Shown: piece by piece, positions 1 to 11,006 of the stretch
Numbering within the stretch: position 1 is the stretch's first letter
Layout: each line of letters starts with the position of its first letter
Origin: Coniochaeta sp. PMI_546
Lineage: Eukaryota; Ascomycota; Sordariomycetes; Coniochaetales; Coniochaetaceae
Reading direction: 5' to 3'
DNA length: 64,000 nt
NCBI GenBank assembly: GCA_021432605.1
Contig: MU271153.1
Coordinates: 186,001 to 250,000, forward strand
The notes under the pieces: model-generated
What the model was told of the DNA's origin: nothing
What the model saw: the letters and a program-made list of their open reading frames with translations, nothing else
Database searches by the model: none
Translations under genes and position numbers: made by a program

Positions 1-339
1 AACATGCTGCTGGTTGAAGTCGTTGCTCTGGTACGTCGTACCTTGATGACGCTGTTGGTTGGGAGAGTTGACTTGAGGAGGCTGGTTGGTGTGGTGATTG
101 TTATCGTGCATCTGAAGTTGCTGGTGCTGCTGACCATTGTCAGAGCCGGGGGGAGTCGTGCCCTGTGTGTTGGCAGCCGTAGCAGGACTCCGGTTGTTAT
201 GGTGCTGACCATTGGCATGGTCCTTTTGCTGCTGAGTGTTGCTCTCCTGGTCGTTCTGCACCTTCTGGGCAGACACGTTGAACTGTTCGGAATCCGGTAG
301 AACGAGCTGAAAGCCCGATGGGATGGTTCCCCGAGTCAT
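1..339 (-). CDS. Q/N/H-rich protein, N-terminal part only (cut by left edge)
   Basis: An ATG at 339 reads leftward on the minus strand without a stop to base 1, giving 113 residues beginning MTRGTIPSGFQLVLPDSEQF. After about 25 ordinary residues the sequence becomes very rich in Gln, Asn, His, Thr and Pro, as in disordered arms of fungal transcription regulators. Codon use is coding-like, and all Gln runs lie in this frame. No domain is visible in the piece present, so the product cannot be named; a transcription or chromatin regulator is only a guess from composition. The rest of the gene lies to the left of the window. Confidence 0.6.
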   Translation of the reverse strand, partial: MTRGTIPSGFQLVLPDSEQFNVSAQKVQNDQESNTQQQKDHANGQHHNNRSPATAANTQGTTPPGSDNGQQHQQLQMHDNNHHTNQPPQVNSPNQQRHQGTTYQSNDFNQQHV

Positions 340-2185
340 GACGACTGCTATTGTTGACAAGCAGGCGCTGCAAGGAGATGCTTGTCAGTGAAGAGCCGCA
401 ACAGGATGTATGGAATGGGCAACCCGTCAGAAATCAGCACTCAATAGTGCGCAAAGTACACAAGTTCAGAAACAGAGTACAGAGTACTAGGTAAACTTGT
501 AACAAGATAGGTTTGATGAAGGGAAGAATTTGTTGATGCGGTAAGGTGAAGAAGGTGAGGATTGATGATAGTTTGAGAAAGGTGTACGCGAGGGGAGGAA
601 GCCTGCCTAGTAGCAAAAATAACCATTTTGAACTCACCTGATCAGAAGACGTTTCTAGTGAATGTAGCTGAAGCTAGTGAGTCCTTAGGCTTCTGTGAAG
701 TTCGTCTCGCAGCGAAGACTGTCGTGGAATGAAGTCTGATGACTGAATGGTACGTCGGCATACAACAAGCAGGCCGATAGCTGATGAAGGGTGAATGATG
801 ACGAGGTAGAAATTGTTCTAGAGGTGAAGGTGGCCGAAACGGATGTTGCGAACCGAGATCACCGTCGACCGTAAGTTGACAAGTAATAAGCTACCTAACA
901 GACGATATTACTCGCGATGTCGACAGCGCAACACAGCACTATTAAAGAGGTCAAGTGTTGTAGTCGTACAGAGAGTGAGTGAAAATCAAGTGTCAAGGAA
1001 GCCCAAGGTTTTCGGTGGTGAAGCCGAAAAAAGGTTGGTGGACGATTTCGACTTCCACGCAGGTTTGGGGTCGAGGAAAGTTGAAAAGAGGATGAGATTG
1101 AGGTCTGTTGCTGGGTTGAGACCTCTTATCACCAAGGAAGGGTGGTTGAAGTCTTTTGGCCGTAGTCTTCTGGCCATAGGAGCGTGGAGGTGAGGGCACG
1201 GTGAGAGCCACCATAAATTCGACTGGTGAAAGACCAGTCCACCATCTAGGGCTCAGATATATCACATGATCTCTTGCTACAGCCTGACGAGACCTAGCAC
1301 AAGTTTGCAATCGATAGCATATTCGGCTTCTCCCCCCCTGAAGGTTTCGAACGGGGACATTTACGTGCTCCATCCGAGAGTGTGTCCCTCGTCTTGAACG
1401 ACGACGGCACCGCCAAAGTCTGTGGTCATGCACCGTGATGATACCAATACATGGACCTCGTCCCTCACCCTCACAGCACTTGCTAAGGAGACACCGAGCC
1501 ACATGGTTGACATAAACACTCTGTGAAATTCCATAGGCAGGACTACGGAGTCTAGAGATGACAGTACATGACAGATACGAAAGACGTGACCACACCACAT
1601 CACGCCGTCGGGACACAAGAGAGCAAGGAGCGCAGCTGTACTCGCAGGAAAGAATATGGTTCTATCTTGAATACCAATACCTGCTTTCCAGACACTGGCC
1701 TCGACTGGCTTGGCTTAACTTCAAGCATTCAAAAAGTGATCTTTGATATCTAATAGACGGTGGATTGCCATGGACCAACTTGGTCCTTGACACCGCGAGA
1801 CTCTTCGGTCATCGCTACCCGCCAGAAGTCGGCAGATATAACGAAAAGAGACTTGGGGAGCACCATAAAAATGCAGTTAAATCCCAGCGAGAAAAAGGAC
1901 CGTGAGCAGGTGCGTCATGTGGTGCAGACGGGTGGTAGTCAGTTAAAGCCAATCATCTGCATGTCCAGAGGGACTTACTCACCTGAATGTATGCTCGAGC
2001 CCAGAGTCGTGACTGTTATCATGGCTGTCAATATGATCACGTCTCGAACAGTGACACCGTGCCACACATGCAGGATAGAAAGAGAACGCCAATCCATACT
2101 CCGATTTTGACCCGTACACCCACCAGACCATGTCTGTAAAAATACAACTGAATCGAAGATAGCTCCCCAATCAAGCCTGCCACGA
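340..2185. other. Intergenic, probable promoter/leader of the left-edge gene
   Basis: This 1.8 kb lies upstream of the minus-strand gene at the left edge and downstream of ies2. Open frames here (for example 993-1616 minus and 843-1193 plus) have arginine-rich, low-complexity translations with no family resemblance and no sensible splice sites. I see no RNA gene or repeat. A long 5' leader for the left-edge gene is plausible, since fungal regulators often have one. Confidence 0.4.
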
Positions 2186-3820
2186 TCAGGAGACCTCCTC
2201 AACCATCTTCCCCTTGCCAAGTCCACCAGGAACAAACACACGTCCAGCAGGACCCTCCATAATCTCTTCGGGAACGGCCACGATCGAGCCCTTCTGGGAA
2301 CTGACCCAGCGAACGAAGACCGGGTTCGGCTTGGGAAATTCCGGCGGCGTATCCTCTCCTGGCAGGTGGCCCACACGCCGATTTGTCTTGGGCGCCTGCT
2401 TCTTCAGCAGCTTGTTGATGGTTTCCATCTAGCGGAGCGTTAGTATTGCCTCCATCCACCCTCTGAATGATCATGTAAAGCAGGGTAGAATGAGTACACA
2501 TACCTTGACTTCTTCGTTGCGCTTCTCGCTGAGGTTGCGTCTCCGGCGAGCCATCTCCGCTCGCCTCATGGAGAGCTCCTCTGCTGTAAAATGCTTCTTG
2601 ACTTGGACCTCTGCAACGTTATAAGTTAGTCACCCGCGGGCTTCACGTATTGCGAAAAGGTGCTGCCTACCATCAGACAGCTTCATGTACTCCTGTATGA
2701 CGTCGCCGTGCTTGGCCCGCTGTCGCGCCGTCATGCGAGACATATCCGGCGTCTCGGCGCGGCTGCCGCCTCCTGGCGTCTCGTCGTCGCTACCAAGATC
2801 ATCGTCGTCCTCGCCGAGGGCATCCTCGTCCGCGACTTCGATCTCTTCCCCTTCGGCGTCCATATCATCGTCTTCACCCTCGGCATCATCATCCTCCCCA
2901 CCGACTTTGACGGTGTCGTTGATGTCGTCCGGATCGCTCTCGAGCTCGCTGAGCTCGTCGTCATCGTCGTCATTGCCGGCGTTTGCGGCAGCCTTGCTCT
3001 TTTGCGGAGTGGTCTTGCTCTTTCCGGACACCTTTTTGGAAGGAGTTGGTGGTTTCGCTTTCCCAGTCGAGGCACCGGATTTGTTGGCTGGCCGAGAGAT
3101 CTTGATGGTGGGTGGTGGAGGAGCGGGGGTGTCCATGTCAACGTCACCGTCCGCATCCTCGTCACCCAAAGCGTCGTCGTCATCCTCACCCTCTGCATCA
3201 TCATCGTCCTCACCGTAACCATCGTCGGCAATTAGAGCCTCATCGTCGTTGTCGTCTTGATACCGGTCAACATCCATGATATCTTCATCTGCCTCTTCAC
3301 CCTCAGCGTCCTCGTCCCCGAGCTCTTCCATCTCCTCGTCTTCAGCCTCGGCATCCTCATCATCGTCATCGGCTACTGGCGGCCTGACAGTGCCGACTTG
3401 GATCTCGTCTTCCTCTTCATCCTCCTCCTCGATAACTGCGTCGCCGTCGTCGTCGTCGTCCTCATCTTCGTCATCACTGTCACTTTCCACGACGTAGCTC
3501 TTCTTGCCACCTCTAGCGGCCCGCCTGCCGCCGCTGTAATTGTCGCTGCCCTTGGCGACAATCGCTGAAGAGGCGCCGTTTCTGCTGGAACCACCACCGC
3601 TGGTAGCCTGGCGCAACTTGCTGGACGGCACCTTGACGGTCAAATGGATGTGCTTGCCCGAATCGTCAGCTCCCGAGGCGATGGTGACGCCGGACTTCGC
3701 ACCCTCATTAGTGCGGCGGCGCGATGATGACATGGTCCGGTCGTTGTTGTCTCTGTCGGCAAGGTCAGTAATTGCGGCGGTAGCTCGTTGCGCCGCTGAA
3801 CGGCGCGGCCGAGAAGACAT
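2186..3820 (-). CDS. ies2: INO80 chromatin-remodelling complex subunit Ies2 (PAPA-1-like)
   Basis: Ies2 is a nuclear subunit of the INO80 ATP-dependent remodeller and activates the Ino80 ATPase in yeast. I read three exons: 3820-2671, 2610-2504 and 2428-2186 (499 residues). Introns are 2611-2670 and 2429-2503, the second with a strong GTATGT donor. The start is the ATG giving MSSRPRRSAAQ; the longer open frame upstream lacks coding character. Residues about 150-350 are extremely acidic (Asp/Glu runs) with a Lys/Ser/Pro-rich stretch between them. The C-terminal third carries the PAPA-1-like block, including KKHFTAEELSMRRAEMARRR across the first splice junction. It ends with the PNPVFVRWVSS and PxGRVFVPG blocks seen in Ies2. 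The acidic region explains several Ser-rich frames on the opposite strand. Confidence 0.85.
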
Positions 3821-5323
3821 TGTGACTGGGGGTCGATTGAGGTGCTGCGATCTGAAGTCTGATGCAACGGGTGGTGGTGATGGTAGGAGAGTGATGACAA
3901 GCTGTTTTTCTGATAGATGACAGGTGTGCCACAAGCGATATCGATATCGCTGAGGCTTAGGGAAGACAGTCCGCTTGTCCAATCGTTGTGCGGGGTTACA
4001 CGACCAGCAGAGGAGTTTGAGATTGGGCTGAGTGGAGGAGGCCGCAGAACGTTGAAATAACGTCCCGTGCTTGGTGATTTGAGGGATAGTAAAGATGTAT
4101 TATTGTGTTCGGATGGCGAGGCAGGAAGCGAGATGTGCGACTATCGTCGACCGAACAAACGCGCTTGTGGCGAGGGCAAAGCCCAAGAGGGTGCAAATAT
4201 GGCTTTCATCTGCAACTTTGCATTGACTTCTTTTGCATCCTGCTTCGCTCTCGGCACCTTGCGCCGTTGTCATCTTTAATCCGCAGTCCCTGCCAGTCCG
4301 TCATCCGGACCTTTCGTCATTTAAGCCGCTTGCCGTTCACCGGCTGCTTTCCTAACAACCTCCCCCACGCCCCAAATGGCCGTTCCAATCCGCAACTTTA
4401 CGAATCGCACAGCCGGTGAGCGTCAATTAAAGTTGACGATTGTACGGGGACTTGGTACACTATTCCTGGCCAATCGATCCTCCGGTCTCACGAGACCGCT
4501 CACTCGAGGACAGTAAAGACATTTGATGATGATCGAGGAACACGTGTTTAAGGATGGCTACCAGCAGTGCTATTCTGACACTGAATCGCCATGCCATGTA
4601 CTTTCTCGTCCTTGGGTGAAAACGAGATGCACCTTCAGCGGGCCTTGTTGGTGATAGCTGCTGTGTGACAATGGACGAGGACTGACGAGTACAAGCACTT
4701 AAGGGTACGCTACACTAGCCACAGGACAAGGCGCAACCTGCAGAAAAAACCGGAACTTACAGTGAACTCGTCGCTCAGACGCCAACCTCCAGTCGTGATC
4801 AGAGAAATGGTGGATGAAGAGAAATAAGGTGTCAGGTCAAAAACGTTTGGCAGCTCAAGTCGTGTCGCGATAGGTGTGTGACAAGAATCGGATATATATC
4901 CTTAGTTAGGCCAGAGCCGTAAGTCCGATATCATTAAGAGGTTGTTGACTTGCAGAATTATAAGAGTAAGGATTTCGCATATGGGTGAATAGACTTGTCA
5001 AAACTTCAGTATAACTTGTAGCAACTTCGCGGTCCAGATCATGGTGTTTCACGAGTCCCGGTCGTTCTTTGCCTTTGTCGCCGGACACTGGATCGGGCAG
5101 CTGGCGTGATGGAGACTTTCGCTTACGGCCCGGCAGAGACACGGAATTGTTACCGACGGACTGAGCCGAGGTCCATCGACAGCTCGCGGATCATCAGCAA
5201 ACGCGTTGGAATTGCGCAACGCCCTTGGTCTCCAACTGCAAATACCTGGCATCGAATCGCCTTCCAACTAGAGCATTGCCTTCTCACCAAATTACCACTT
5301 GAACTCGAGCGCGACTTGATAAG
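3821..5323. promoter_or_regulatory. Divergent intergenic region between ies2 and pex33
   Basis: Both neighbours are transcribed away from this 1.5 kb, so it should hold both promoters. No TATA box stands out close to either start. The only open frames are short and overlap the start of pex33 or lack coding character. Confidence 0.5.
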
Positions 5324-6564
5324 ATGGGCGACTCAGAACAGAACGAAAAAGCCGCCGTGCCAGAATGGCAGAGACCAAGAACACATGCAGCCGCCGAGTC
5401 CGAGTCCGGCTCCGCGTCAAGCGGTGCGCCAGTCACCATGCAGCAAGCGAAGAGGTTTCTTCATGATGATGAAGTACGGAAGTACCCAAGAGACAAGAAG
5501 ATCGAGTTTCTGAAGGGTAAGGGCTTGGAGGAAGCTGCCATCCAGCGCCTTCTCCTCGATGAAGTGGAGGCGGCATCGCAGGTCAGTTCACGTGGCTCCT
5601 AGCCTTGTGTGTATATGGTATATGTTGCTCACCACTCTCGCAGAAGCCAATCGAGGCTGAAGAACAAACGATACCGACACCAGCACAGCCAGCAGTCGTC
5701 GAAGCTGAACCACAAACACTGCCCACGCCAGCTCAGCCAGTAGCGGTCGAGGCGGAGCCACAAACGATGCCTACACCAACCCAACCAGCTGCAGACCTGC
5801 AATACAGGACTGCCGAAGCGAAAGAAGACCGCCCACCGATAGTCACATACCCCGAATTTCTCACAAAGCCAACCCGTCCACCACCCCTAATGACAGTCAA
5901 CCGCTTCCTCAACACACTCTACGCGTTCGGCGGGCTCTCGGCTCTCGTCTACGGCACAAGCAAATACATAGTTGCGCCCATGGTCGACAACCTCACCGAG
6001 GCGCGGATATCCCTCCACGACACCGCGAGCGACAATCTCTCCCGCCTGGTAAAGAAGCTCGAAGAGACCGTGTCCGAGATACCCCCCTTACCAGTATCAA
6101 AGGTCGAGGTCCACCACGACGAAGGGTCAACCAGCGAATACGACGACCCGACCGAGCTCTTCCACCGCGACATAGGAGTCCAAACATCTCTCCCTCCAAG
6201 CCCAAACCCGTACGGCCAGTATGCCTCTTCGTCTTCCCTGGCGGCAGGGAGGGAAGAGGCCGGCGAGACGCCAAGTATAAAGCAGGCGCGTCGTCTGGAA
6301 GACCTGACATCCTCGGTCAGAGATGTCAGTAAGGGCTTCATCTCGCAGAGCGAGGACTACGACGATATAAAAGCCCTGCTCGGGGTGTTTAAGGACGAGC
6401 TCGACGAGCTGAGCTACAGCGTGAACGACTTTGTCGGCGGTTCTTCGCTCTACGGGTATGGCCGGAATAACGAGCCGGACGACGAGATCAAGAAGGCGAA
6501 GGAGAATATACGGAGGGTCAAGGGTGTGTTGTTGAGTGCGAGGAGTTTCCCGGCTGGGAGGTGA
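5324..6564 (+). CDS. pex33: Peroxisomal docking protein Pex14/17-type (Pex33)
   Basis: Predicted component of the peroxisomal import docking complex at the peroxisome membrane, the Pex14/17 hybrid peroxin known as PEX33 in Neurospora. Two exons, 5324-5581 and 5644-6564 (intron 5582-5643), encode 392 residues. Residues about 38-75 form the Pex14 N-terminal domain (AKRFLHDDEVRKYP, then FLKGKGLEEAAIQRLL), which binds Pex5/Pex19 in the family. Next comes a Pro/Thr/Gln linker with three imperfect copies of an EAEPQTxPTPAQP-like unit. A hydrophobic segment near residues 190-212 (FGGLSALVYGTSKYIVAPMV) is the probable membrane anchor, followed by helical coiled-coil sequence. The absence of the classical Pex14 transmembrane block favours Pex33 over Pex14 proper. 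Confidence 0.8.
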
Positions 6565-8878
6565 GCGGGTTAGGGCATTGCTTGTTGCAGCTTGAATGAT
6601 ATGATATGCTGGAGCGCTCGCTGTCCTGAACAGCAGTAATGCCCGTCTCTTGGCTGTTGATACTTTGGATGCCGGATCCCAGCGCATGTGTAATGCCATA
6701 CAGTCTGCTTCTGACCTTGGCGTGGGCAAAGACTGTCGTCCCCTCCCTCTGGATAGGAGCCTCTCCTCTCGTGATGCGCCTGAGCTCCAGGTAGGTCAAG
6801 ATCTAAGCTTGTTGACTGTACTGTGCTGTACAGGTGACAGAACACAGCGTCAACGTGTCGATAACGAGGCTAAACCATGATGCTCAACCGTCTACGTTGT
6901 GGCATTAGACCTAGGTACCTATTTCTGCAGCTGGGTCGAGTTGCATTGCCTGCGGATTGATGCATTTTTGTCTGTTGCGAGCAAGATATCAGTGACAGCT
7001 TCCCTTCACTGCTACACTACTATATTCATTCATGGACTTCCGGCATTGAGATGCTGCAAGCAATACGGCATTTGCCTGCCGATTGGATTACTGCACACCT
7101 CTACAGAGTAGTGTATGGAAAGCTGTGATACAATACTACCTTAGCTTTGGCTTATCGCTTGAAGCGCGTTGTGCTGCAACCTGCAAGAAGCTCGAAACGG
7201 TATTACGGAAGCTGCAGTAGTGTCCAGCGCCCGCACGAGCATATTCCTGATCTCTGCTAACCTCTCCGCATAACAAGTCATGAGACGACAGGGCCTCTCT
7301 CCAAAGCAGGTTGTCACATCGTTGACCTTGTCTAGAGCAGCACCCCTGCACAGGCTGGGCAAAGCCTGGGCAAGATGATTTAGTGTGGAAGTGTGTAAAA
7401 GCGGTGGACAGCGGCGCGCCCCGCCTGGCAGTAAAGTTCATGATTGCAGCACTGGACGGTACGTACTGTGTAGGGTACAGTACCTGTAGGTAGGTACCTT
7501 AAGTAATGGAAGGTACCTGGAGATGGCTGGTGGAGGCTGGAGTAAGCCTACCTTATCTATCGTTCCTTCCATTCGCGATATCCGCTCGAGTCAGGTTTTC
7601 AAGCTGGACAACCAACAGTACTGCAAAGTAGCGTGTCTGTTCTGATTCATGTTTTGCACTGCAAGTCTACACACTAATAAGCCGCGCACTGGAATCACTC
7701 GGGGCGCTGAAAAGGTATCTAGTTTACGATAACGTCAAACAAGTGGAGAGTAAGTATTGTGGCGGTACTATGTTATGTGACATGTCGAGCTCGTCGATGG
7801 TAGGTTGGGCGTGATCTCCTGTCACAACCTACGAGAACTCTACATAGGTAGTTGGCCAGTCAAGGAGAATACGGTGATGCAGAAACACACGCACACATTA
7901 CACACACAGCTGGATGGAGAAGTGGACGGACAGGGCAAGGCTGGGCGAAGGAGATGGGGATGGCGGGGTTTATCGAGGAAAAGTAAGGTAGAGAAGTCTT
8001 ACTATGGTACTTGGGCTACTACCCCTGCTTCCGCACGACGGCATCCTGCGGGCGGGAGAGTCAAGATTCGTCCCTCATACAGCATCAGCTGAGGCACGAG
8101 TCCGACAACATCCGCAGTCCCCCTCTTCGATGTCTGCGATTTCTGTGATATCTGTGACGTCGCGATGTGTAATCAACAGCTTTTGACACAGAGAAGCGGT
8201 GAGAGAGAAATCACAAAATGGCAACTCGCCTGTGTGTACAAGGTAGTGAATGGTCACGTCGCGCAGACAAGAAGACAAGGGAAGAGAGTTCGAGGAATTG
8301 AGATGATATACACAGTGTCCATTAATCAGGCCAAAGCAGCTGAAAGAGAAGCAGAAACAAAGTACACATGCCTGACATGCAAGCTGCCCTTGGCGATACC
8401 GCTAACAATGTTTAACTGGTATCGTGCCACAGCACAAGCACCAGGTTTTTTTTGCCTCCCGCAGCGTAACACAGTAAGGTAAGGCAGTCCTGGCAGTGTA
8501 CCAGGTGTACCAATACACACTTGCATCGCTGCCACCCAATCGACGACGACGTCTGTAACCCCGCATCAGACCATTCCGCACCCGGCCTACCTCTACGCCC
8601 TGTAGGCCTGGCCTGTCTGTACTCGGACCATCGCCTCCCCCGGTCGGTCACGACCACCACCATCACCCTTCCAGGCCTCCCTCCTCAGAGACTAATTGGG
8701 GAGACAGGTACCATAGTTATGCACCCCGCCCGGTCCTATATAAACCCAAGGGACCGTCTGTCACGCGAGGACACCGGTGGCGACAGAGCTTTTCACGACG
8801 CCAACGTCAACGCCAACGACCATCCTCCACCGTGTCGACACGAGCACAACACCCTCTGCTCGACCACCACCGCACGAC
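6565..8878 (+). promoter_or_regulatory. Intergenic region upstream of the Gag1-like gene
   Basis: This 2.3 kb holds the 3' end of pex33 and the promoter of the gene at 8879. No further gene is convincing. It carries several copies of a TAGGTACCT-like palindromic motif (6909-6920, 7486-7499, 7511-7519) and a good TATA box near its right end. The in-frame extension of the downstream gene back to 8777 begins at a GTG, so I do not count it as coding. Confidence 0.45.
8737..8744 (+). promoter_or_regulatory. TATA box of the Gag1-like gene
   Basis: A perfect TATATAAA lies 135 nt upstream of the chosen ATG at 8879, a good distance for a core promoter with a leader of about 100 nt. It also supports placing the protein start at 8879. 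Confidence 0.55.
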
Positions 8879-10552
8879 ATGCTGTTCTCAGACCTGTACA
8901 AAAGCCCTAGGTCCCCATTATCAAAACTGCGACACTCGCTGCCGCATCCAATTCCAGTCCTCCCTCCAGGTCTCGACGAAGACCTGGTGAGCAAGGACAA
9001 GGTCAAGCAGAAAGAGGCCGTCAAGAGATTTCTCGCCGACAGGGTGCGTTGCGATTGGGATTTTAATTGGCCGCCACGACAAGATCCTCATGATGGAGGA
9101 GAACAACAACCTGCCGACGCAAAACCAGCGTCAGCAAAACCTGCATCGACGGGCTCCATTTCAGCCTCCTCCGACCAGGTGGAGCCAAAAACCGACCTCG
9201 ACCCCGCTGCGCTGAAGGCCGCTGTGGATGCCGCATCCCCGGTGCCGAATTCGGCCCCCAACGGCGGAATCTCGCCCGTATCGACCGCAGCACCGCCGGA
9301 AACCGAGTCTGCCACCAGAGCCTCGGGCGACGAGGCCGACTTTGAGTCGGATGCTGAATCGGTCTACAGCACCGTGTCCGAAGACGCGGTGCACTACCGG
9401 GCGAGGGCGGACTGGACCTCGGACCTGTCCGACAACGACGCCCAGCCGTCGAAACCCATCCTCTCCCCCTTCCGCTTCGACAGCCCGGACTCCGTCGGCG
9501 TCGCGGTGCAGTCGGCGGTGCAGGCCCGCCGCGCGCGGAGGCGGAGAGAGGTCCGCGAGGAGAGCGGCTGGAACGACGGTCTGGCGTGCTACAACGCCCG
9601 TCGCGACGCCTGGACCGGCGCTCGCACAGTCCGCGTGAGGCCGCGCGCAACCCCAGTAACCTCCCCGGTGTCGCCAATGTCCCCCCGCCGCCTCTTCTGG
9701 CGCACCCACTCCCGCACCGAGTCCAACTCCTCGACCACCGGCGTCGGCACACCTCTGACGTCCGTCTCCTCCGCACCAGCCACCACCACCGCCTCTCACC
9801 ACCACCACAACAACAACAACAACAACACCAACAACCCCTTATCACCAACCACAACCCACGCCTCCAACCACTCCTCCACCCCCTCCTCGGAACCAGACCA
9901 ACCCCCCTGCCGCCGCCACCTCTCCGCAGCCTCCACGGCATCCCCCTCGCCCTACCCAGTAGAGACCCTCCTCCCCGTCCCGCCCCCGCTCATCCCGCCC
10001 CAGAACCCCATGCGCGCCTCCATCACCCCCACAATCTACCCCTCCCTCTACGACAAGGTCGTCGTGCACTCCCTCCAGCCCTCCTGCCCCATCAACCTGT
10101 CCGACATGGTGGCCTCCTGCGTCACGGGCTGGAAGCGCGACGGCGAGTGGCCGCCCCGCTCGGGCCCACCCTACCCCGCCCCGGCCGGCGGTGGCGGCGT
10201 CGTCGTCGTCCGGCGCAAGAGGTCCGAGGCGGCGGCGGCGCAGAAGCCGGCCGAGCACGCGCGGAAGGGGAGCGGTGCTGCCACCGGCGGTGGTGCCAAT
10301 GGGGAGAAGGGGAGGAGGATGAGTTTTGGCTTCCTCGGGCGGGGGGAGAGGAGGTCTGAGGAGGGCAAGGACGAGAAGGAGGCTGCTAAGGAGAGGGTGG
10401 GGGAGGGGGAGGAGGAGCAGGGAGGCGGTGCGGGTAAGGGGATACGGAGGAGCTTGCAGAAGGTGTTTTTGGGGCTGGGACATCATCATACTGAGAACGG
10501 GGAGGGGGAGCACCACCACCATGCCGTCAAGGAGGGGACGGCGGTGATGTAG
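8879..10552 (+). CDS. Gag1-like clamp domain (DUF4050) protein
   Basis: A single-exon gene of 557 residues starting MLFSDLYKSPR, the first ATG in the frame. Conserved blocks sit at both ends. The N-terminus has LFSDLYKSPRSPLSKLR and a VRCDWDFNWPPR motif; residues about 375-425 have YPSLYDKVVVHSLQPSCPIN and then LSDMVASCVTGWKRDGEWPP. These resemble the fungal family named after fission yeast Gag1, linked to regulation of amino-acid permease ubiquitination. The middle is disordered, with Ser/Pro/Thr runs and a His-Asn run near residue 305. The C-terminus is Gly/Glu/Lys-rich. Assignment rests on remembered family blocks, so the name is tentative while the gene itself is secure. Confidence 0.65.
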   Translation: MLFSDLYKSPRSPLSKLRHSLPHPIPVLPPGLDEDLVSKDKVKQKEAVKRFLADRVRCDWDFNWPPRQDPHDGGEQQPADAKPASAKPASTGSISASSDQVEPKTDLDPAALKAAVDAASPVPNSAPNGGISPVSTAAPPETESATRASGDEADFESDAESVYSTVSEDAVHYRARADWTSDLSDNDAQPSKPILSPFRFDSPDSVGVAVQSAVQARRARRRREVREESGWNDGLACYNARRDAWTGARTVRVRPRATPVTSPVSPMSPRRLFWRTHSRTESNSSTTGVGTPLTSVSSAPATTTASHHHHNNNNNNTNNPLSPTTTHASNHSSTPSSEPDQPPCRRHLSAASTASPSPYPVETLLPVPPPLIPPQNPMRASITPTIYPSLYDKVVVHSLQPSCPINLSDMVASCVTGWKRDGEWPPRSGPPYPAPAGGGGVVVVRRKRSEAAAAQKPAEHARKGSGAATGGGANGEKGRRMSFGFLGRGERRSEEGKDEKEAAKERVGEGEEEQGGGAGKGIRRSLQKVFLGLGHHHTENGEGEHHHHAVKEGTAVM

Positions 10553-11006
10553 CTGGTGACTGACTCGGTCTCTGATGGACGGCATGGTTTTGCTATAATG
10601 TGTTTTGGTTGGTTGGTGAGAAGGGGGGTTGTTGACCTCGAGGAGGAATTGGGGAACGAGGTCTGGAAATCCGCATTTGGCGATGGTTAATAATCTTCTG
10701 GATCGAACATCCGTCGCCGACTATGCTCGGTAGACACCATGATACCCGATATGTTTGACAGTGTCGGCGTTACAGACTGGAAATTTCAGCATAAGGTTCC
10801 TTAATGTTTTCAACTTTTTTGCCTAGATGCCATATCCTGCTTGCTGCCATTTGAAGCCGTAAGATTATGTCTGCATTTGCCTGTGTAAAAATCCCCATGG
10901 AATGACAGATACACAGATACATGCCCTGACAGGTTGCCTTAGCAGTATTGGCCTACTGCCCACTGCCCACTGCGAACTCTACCCTCACCCCTCACCCCTT
11001 CTCCTT
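10553..11006. other. Convergent intergenic spacer
   Basis: The 3' ends of the Gag1-like gene and the phosphate transporter face each other across 454 nt. No additional gene or strong hairpin is visible. Confidence 0.5.

Noticed and set aside
1330-1370. GTTTCGAAC sequence resembling a tRNA T-arm
   Set aside because: No pairing stem on either side and no A box or acceptor stem at the right distance.
993-1616. 207-codon minus-strand frame upstream of the left-edge gene
   Set aside because: Arg/Ser-rich translation without any motif, no conserved blocks, and it overlaps equally poor frames on the other strand.
2660-3235. Ser-rich and Val/Ile-rich plus-strand frames
   Set aside because: Mirror images of the acidic Asp/Glu codon runs of ies2.
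8777-8878. N-terminal extension of the Gag1-like protein
   Set aside because: Begins at GTG, and a TATA box lies only 32 nt upstream of it, so this stretch is better read as leader.
9063-9941. 292-codon minus-strand Arg/Gly-rich frame
   Set aside because: Antisense shadow of the Gag1-like gene, with low-complexity composition.
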